Assembly (NCBI GenBank): GCA_009779995.1
Contig: WRDW01000009.1
Span: 1-54,226, forward strand
Length of the DNA: 54,226 bases
Origin: Oscillospiraceae bacterium
Lineage (GTDB): Bacteria > Bacillota > Clostridia > Oscillospirales > Acutalibacteraceae
Direction: 5' to 3'
Positions 50,418 to 54,226 of the stretch are shown piece after piece; position 1 is the first letter of the stretch; every line of letters begins with the position of its first letter. The notes under the pieces were generated by a model, which ran no database searches, was not told where the DNA came from, and saw only the letters and a list, made by a program, of their open reading frames with translations. A program made the translations under genes and the position numbers.

Positions 50418-52169
50418 TCAAAATTCTTCCGCCAGCGCCAGCGCGTGCTCCCGCAGCATGGCCTCGCAGGCCGCCAGGAATGCCTCCGGGGCGATGCCGT
50501 TCACCTGCGCGCCCGTGCGCACCCGGAGCGAAACCGTGCCGCTGTCCTTCTCCTGGTCGCCCACGATGACGATGTAGGGCGTGAGCTCCTGCCGGAAGGC
50601 CTTGACTTTGTTGCCCATGGTGCCATTGCTGTGATCGACTTTCACGCGCAGCCCGGCCTGTTGCAGCTTGGCGGCTATCTCTTCGGCATAGGCCGCATGG
50701 ATTTCTTCCTGTACAGGCACGATGCCAACCTGGAGCGGCGAGAGCCACAGCGGGAATTTGCCGGCGAAGTGCTCTATGATGATCCCGATGAAGCGCTCGA
50801 GTGATCCGAAAACCGCGCGGTGGATCATCACAGGGGTCTTCAGCTGGCCGTCGGGGTCGGCATACGTCAGGTTGAAGTTGCGGCATAGCTGGAAGTCCAG
50901 CTGGATAGTGGCGGTCTGCCACACGCGGCCCAGGGCGTCTGTCACCTTGATATCGATCTTCGGGCCGTAGAACGCGCCGCCGCCTTCGTCCACTTTGTAT
51001 GTGCCGGCACCGTAGCGGGCGTCGAGCACCTGCTTCAGCTCGCGCTCGGCCTCATCCCAGAGGGCAATCTCCCCCATGAAATCGTCCGGCCGGGTGGAGA
51101 GGGTGGGGGACACCTTCAGCCCGAACACGTCGTAGAGCAAATCGGCGATGTCGAGGATGTCGTTGATCTCTCCGGGAATCTGCTCCTCCGTGACGAAGTT
51201 GTGGGAGTCGTCCTGGTGGAAGCCCTGCACGCGGAACAGGCCGTGCAGCGTGCCGGAGGGCTCCCTGCGGTGCACATGCCCGATCTCCGCGATGCGCAGC
51301 GGCAGATCCCGGTAAGACCGGGTTTTGCGTTGATAGGTCAGGATGGCGTTAGGGCAGCTCATGGGCTTCAGCCCGTAGACCTGCTCCTCGGAGAGCTTGA
51401 CCAGGAACATGTTGTCCTGGTAGTGGTCCCAGTGCCCCGAGGTTTTCCACAGGGAATAGTGGTTGAGCTGGGGGCCCAGGATTTCAAGGTAGCCCCGGGT
51501 CTCGTGCACCTCCCGCCACAGCTTTAGCAGCGCGTTGTAGAGCTTGAGCCCGCCCGGCAGAAAATACGGCATACCCGGCGCTGTCTCGTCCAGGAAGAAC
51601 AAGTCCAGCTGCGGGCCCAGCTTTCGGTGGTCGCGCTTTTGCGCCTCCTCCAGGAAGGTCAGATGGGCCTTGAGCCCCTGCTTATCCGGGAAGGCCCACA
51701 CGTACACCCGCTGCAGCATGGGCCGCTTCTCGTCCCCGCGCCAATAGGCCCCCGCCACGGAGGCGATTTTAAAAGCCCAGGGCAGCAGGGCCTGCGCGTT
51801 CTCCGCGTGCGGCCCCCGGCAGAGATCGGCGAAGTCCTCCCCGGTGTAATACACCGAGATGACTTCATCCTCCGGCAGGCCCTCAATGAGCTCGGTCTTG
51901 TAGGCGTTGCCCGCGAAGAGCGCGAGCGCCTCGCCCTTGGAGAGCTCCCTACGGGTGAAGGCCTCGCGCCTGCGCAGCATCTCCGCCATCTTGGCCTCAA
52001 TGGCGGGGAAATCGGCCTCGGAGATGGCGTGGGGCAGGTCGAAGTCGTAGTAAAAGCCATTGTCAATCGCGGGGCCTATGGCGAGCTGTACGTCCCCGAA
52101 CAGCTCGCACACGGCCTTGGCCAGCACGTGCGCCAGGCTGTGGCGGCCCATCTCAATATTTTCCGGCAT
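50418..52169 (-). CDS. thrS: Threonyl-tRNA synthetase without TGS domain
   Basis: A 583-residue class II synthetase charging tRNA-Thr. The protein starts directly in the N2 editing domain (GRHSLAHVLAKAV, AIGPAIDNGFYYDFD, and CRGPH). The catalytic core follows: KPMSCPNAI with the zinc-ligand Cys, RIAEIGHVHRREPSGTLHGLFRVQGFHQDD (motif 2) and HRAVFGSLERFIGIIIEH (motif 3), then the anticodon-binding domain. The usual N-terminal TGS (N1) domain of about 60 residues is missing. The ATG at 52169 follows AGGAGCGATCACA; no upstream coding for TGS exists. No T-box leader is visible. Confidence 0.96.
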   Translation of the reverse strand: MPENIEMGRHSLAHVLAKAVCELFGDVQLAIGPAIDNGFYYDFDLPHAISEADFPAIEAKMAEMLRRREAFTRRELSKGEALALFAGNAYKTELIEGLPEDEVISVYYTGEDFADLCRGPHAENAQALLPWAFKIASVAGAYWRGDEKRPMLQRVYVWAFPDKQGLKAHLTFLEEAQKRDHRKLGPQLDLFFLDETAPGMPYFLPGGLKLYNALLKLWREVHETRGYLEILGPQLNHYSLWKTSGHWDHYQDNMFLVKLSEEQVYGLKPMSCPNAILTYQRKTRSYRDLPLRIAEIGHVHRREPSGTLHGLFRVQGFHQDDSHNFVTEEQIPGEINDILDIADLLYDVFGLKVSPTLSTRPDDFMGEIALWDEAERELKQVLDARYGAGTYKVDEGGGAFYGPKIDIKVTDALGRVWQTATIQLDFQLCRNFNLTYADPDGQLKTPVMIHRAVFGSLERFIGIIIEHFAGKFPLWLSPLQVGIVPVQEEIHAAYAEEIAAKLQQAGLRVKVDHSNGTMGNKVKAFRQELTPYIVIVGDQEKDSGTVSLRVRTGAQVNGIAPEAFLAACEAMLREHALALAEEF

Positions 52170-52203
52170 TGTGATCGCTCCTATCCAACAGTTACTTCCC
52201 AAT

Positions 52204-52232
52204 AGTTTATCAAAAATCACGGGCAAATGCAA
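52204..52232 (-). promoter_or_regulatory. Promoter of the thrS operon
   Basis: Reading leftward: TTGCAT (52227-52232), 17-bp spacer, TAAACT (52204-52209), only about 35 bp before the thrS start, leaving no room for a T-box. Confidence 0.65.
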
Positions 52233-52291
52233 GCGTTTGAGGCAAAAATCTTGGCGTCCGGCGCGAAAAACGCGAAATTTAAAATTTTCTC

Positions 52292-52320
52292 TTGTGTTTA
52301 TCGCGCGCAGCAGGTATAAT
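52292..52320 (+). promoter_or_regulatory. Promoter of the secreted lipase-like gene
   Basis: TTGTGT (52292-52297), 17-bp spacer, TATAAT (52315-52320), divergent from thrS. Confidence 0.7.
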
Positions 52321-52366
52321 GTAGAGAGATTACTCGCTTTGAAATTCGAAAGGGGCTTAAGATGAT

Positions 52367-53863
52367 ATGAAGACTGTGCAAAAATCCCTCTGCCTGCTGC
52401 TGGCCGCGGCGCTGCTGTGCGCGGCGCTGACCGTGGGCACGCAGGCCGCAGGCTGCGGCTGTAAAGAGATTCCCCGCGTGGGCGTTCCCGGCATAGGGGA
52501 CGCGCTGTACCTCAACCCGGGTACGCCCGAGCAGACGGAGGTGCCCGTGGCGGATATGGAGGGCCTGCTGGCGCAGCTCGGGCCCATCGTGAGCGGCCTC
52601 GCGGGCGCCGCCCTGCGCCGGGACTGGGACAGGGCCGCAGACGCCTTTATCGCCCTGGCATGGGGGATGTTCGGCCACATGCGGGTGGGCCTCGACGGCA
52701 AGAGCGTGGAGCCCATCTATCCCATGCCCTGCGACGACCCGCATACAAAAGACCACAGGGAGGGCCGTGAATACACCTTCCGCTACGACTGGCGGCTGGA
52801 TCCCTGGGAGGCCGCGGCCGACCTCAACGCCTATATCAAAGAGGTTAAAAAGGCCACGGGCCACAGCAAGGTGGCGCTGCTCTCCCACAGCCAGGGCGGC
52901 GTGGTCTGCATGGCCTACTTCGCCCGCTACGGCTACGGCGACATACGCGATTTTATCCCCCAGATGAGCGCCCACAACGGCCTGACCCTGGTGGGTGAAT
53001 TGTTCAACAAAAACGTGGAGCTCGGCGCGGACGTCGCCCTGCAGTTCATGCGCAGCATGAACGGCGAGGGCGTCATGGCCCTGATGGGCCCCACGGCCAA
53101 CCTCCTGCAGACCACGGGCCTGGCCGCGTGGCTCATCGGGGTGCTGGGCCTGGTGCTCGAAAACGTGCAGGACAGGCTCTTCGAGGAGGCGCTGCTGCCG
53201 CTGTTCGTGCAGTGGCCCGCCCTGTGGTCCTTCGTGCCCCACGAGTACTACGAATCCGCCAAAACGGCTCTCCTGAGCGACCCGAGATACGACGGCTTCA
53301 AAAAGATGATCGACACCATGCACTACAACGCCGGGGCGGGCTACAAGGCCGATACGCTCATCAAAAACGCCGTGAAGGCTGGGGTGCGCGTGTGCATCAT
53401 CGCGGGCTACGGCTATACCTCCATGCCCTTCACGCCGAACCTGGACATCGACGCCGACGGCCTGATCGACACCGCCCGCGCGAGCTCCGGGGCCACCACG
53501 GCGGGCCTGTGGAACACCTTCCCCGCCGATTACGCGCAAAAAATCAAGGACGGCCACAACCACCTTTCGCCCGACGGCAAGATCGACGCCTCCACCTGCC
53601 TGCTGCCCGAGCAGACCTGGTTCCTGCGGGACCAGATCCACTTCTCCGGGGGCCACGGCGCGCTCAAGGACGCCATGATCTACAGCCCCACGCAGTTCAC
53701 CGTCCACAGCGACAAGGAGTTCCCCCAGTTCCTCACCCTGACCGGCGGCGCGTTCGTGCCCAACACCCCCGTGCCCGTCCCGCCGCGCTCCACCCTCTTC
53801 GGCAGCGTTTTCATCTTCAACGCCATCCTCGGCCTGGTGCTCTGGGATTCCATCACCGGCTGA
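52367..53863 (+). CDS. Secreted alpha/beta hydrolase (LCAT/lipase-like)
   Basis: A 498-residue protein with a signal peptide (LCLLLAAALLCAALTVGTQAAG). The alpha/beta-hydrolase core contains FRYDWRLDPWEAAADLNAYIKEVKKATG, then VALLSHSQGGVVCMAYFARYG with the nucleophile in SHSQGG; this layout is that of LCAT-like lipases/acyltransferases. A likely acid is in DIDADGLID, and His in ISFSGGHGALKDAM-type sequence (IHFSGGHGALKD). A hydrophobic C-terminal segment (LFGSVFIFNAILGLVLW) may hold it in the membrane. The substrate is unknown. The ATG at 52367 follows AAAGGGGC. Confidence 0.82.
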   Translation: MKTVQKSLCLLLAAALLCAALTVGTQAAGCGCKEIPRVGVPGIGDALYLNPGTPEQTEVPVADMEGLLAQLGPIVSGLAGAALRRDWDRAADAFIALAWGMFGHMRVGLDGKSVEPIYPMPCDDPHTKDHREGREYTFRYDWRLDPWEAAADLNAYIKEVKKATGHSKVALLSHSQGGVVCMAYFARYGYGDIRDFIPQMSAHNGLTLVGELFNKNVELGADVALQFMRSMNGEGVMALMGPTANLLQTTGLAAWLIGVLGLVLENVQDRLFEEALLPLFVQWPALWSFVPHEYYESAKTALLSDPRYDGFKKMIDTMHYNAGAGYKADTLIKNAVKAGVRVCIIAGYGYTSMPFTPNLDIDADGLIDTARASSGATTAGLWNTFPADYAQKIKDGHNHLSPDGKIDASTCLLPEQTWFLRDQIHFSGGHGALKDAMIYSPTQFTVHSDKEFPQFLTLTGGAFVPNTPVPVPPRSTLFGSVFIFNAILGLVLWDSITG

Positions 53864-53896
53864 CCGACCCCGCGGGGCCCGCCGCCCCGCTCCCGC

Positions 53897-53979
53897 GCGG
53901 ACATGGCGGAATTGGCAGACGCGCCGGTCTTAGGAGCCGGTGGGCAACCGTCCGGGTTCGAGTCCCGGTGTCCGCACCA
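53897..53979 (+). tRNA. tRNA-Leu (UAG)
   Basis: A complete cloverleaf: acceptor arms GCGGACA and TGTCCGC, D-loop with GGCGGAATTGGCAGACGC, anticodon stem CCGGT/GCCGG around CTTAGGA (anticodon TAG), a short variable arm (TGGGCAACCG) and a T-arm CCGGGTTCGAGTCCCGG. It carries an encoded ACCA end. Identity is Leu by anticodon and class II variable arm. Confidence 0.95.
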
Positions 53980-53983
53980 CTAC

Positions 53984-54030
53984 GACTAACCATAAGGGGC
54001 CTAGAGGCCTCTTGTGGTTAGTCTTTTGTC
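53984..54030 (+). terminator. Hairpin terminator after tRNA-Leu
   Basis: GACTAACCA...AGGGGCC-TAGA-GGCCTCT...TGGTTAGTC, then TTTTGTC. It separates tRNA-Leu from the convergent recombinase gene and could serve both. Confidence 0.8.
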
Positions 54031-54226
54031 AAGCCGCGACGGCGACCACATCCCGGATACGGCCGAAGCTGACCTTCAGCCGCTCTGTTTGCTGTTTGTC
54101 CAACGAGGGCACGTTTACGTGCCCGACCATTTTGTAGTAAATCTCCACGTGCTGGGTCATGACGCCCTGCTCTTTTTCCCGGTGGTGCACCACGACTTTA
54201 TCGATAAATTCCTGCACCATTTCCGG
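54029..54226 (-). CDS. Serine recombinase, C-terminal end (partial, DUF4368-type)
   Basis: At least 65 residues; the frame is open past the right edge (PEMVQEFIDKVVVHHREKEQGVMTQHVEIYYKMVGHV). The segment EFIDKVVVHxRE...QHVEIYYKMVG matches the C-terminal DUF4368 end of large serine recombinases of integrative elements. Its stop touches the terminator of tRNA-Leu, so an integrated element probably begins here and extends beyond the window. The internal ATG at 54220 is not the real start. Confidence 0.75.
   Translation of the reverse strand, partial: PEMVQEFIDKVVVHHREKEQGVMTQHVEIYYKMVGHVNVPSLDKQQTERLKVSFGRIRDVVAVAA

Noticed and set aside
52170-52366. T-box leader for thrS
   Set aside because: The promoter is only about 35 bp upstream of the start and no AGGGTGG-type T-box sequence is present.

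Overview
The window is a 54.2 kb piece of a GC-rich, spore-forming Firmicutes chromosome. It most resembles an uncultured gut clostridium of the Oscillospiraceae/Christensenellales type; this is an inference from gene content, not from a marker gene. Supporting signs are spoIIGA-sigE with a spoIIG-like promoter, a SpoIIQ-like LytM protein, strong AGGAGG ribosome sites, many TTGACA-17-TATAAT promoters, DUF4830, DUF378 and DUF6273 proteins, and an OatA-type acetyltransferase. There is no rRNA and no CRISPR array. One tRNA-Leu(UAG) lies at the right end, next to the C-terminal end of a serine recombinase that runs off the window.

Layout. 0-6.2 kb: a small secreted protein, two decayed genes (DUF4143 ATPase, DUF3800), rubrerythrin, an HSL-type esterase, an NfeD/SPFH membrane pair and three small membrane proteins. 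6.2-17.1 kb: mfd carrying two in-frame repeat insertions, a candidate structured RNA, spoIIQ, a low-complexity three-gene operon, a phosphodiesterase, a serine hydrolase, a type I toxin-like locus and a paralogue of the first gene. 17-21.7 kb: GH95 fucosidase, lipoprotein cyclophilin, DUF378 protein and a zincless Fpg/Nei glycosylase. 21.9-27.2 kb: a phosphate import operon read leftward, pstB2-pstS-pstC-pstA-pstB1-phoU. 27.4-30.1 kb: two Gfo/Idh/MocA oxidoreductases. 30-41.2 kb: cell-envelope genes (lipoproteins, C39-like peptidase, MORN protein, OatA-like enzyme, Zn-phospholipase-C-like protein, TagB/F-like transferase) and then spoIIGA-sigE. 41.4-52.2 kb, mostly leftward: a frameshifted CAP-domain protein, gnd, KDG kinase, two DUF6273 proteins, HAD phosphatase, LarA homologue and thrS. 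52.4 kb to the end: secreted lipase-like protein, tRNA-Leu and recombinase.

The strongest new observation is the phosphate transporter. Its two ATPase subunits have complementary defects. PstB1 keeps LSGGQ but has lost the Walker A lysine, the Q-loop glutamine and the Walker B glutamate. PstB2 keeps all of those but has LQAGE in place of LSGGQ. Together they could form one competent and one degenerate ATP site, as in asymmetric ABC exporters. Other notable points are a sigE gene whose Shine-Dalgarno points at an ACG codon, a spoIIG-type 22-bp promoter spacer, an orphan promoter-RNA-terminator unit, and several families of dispersed palindromic repeats, some inserted into coding sequence.
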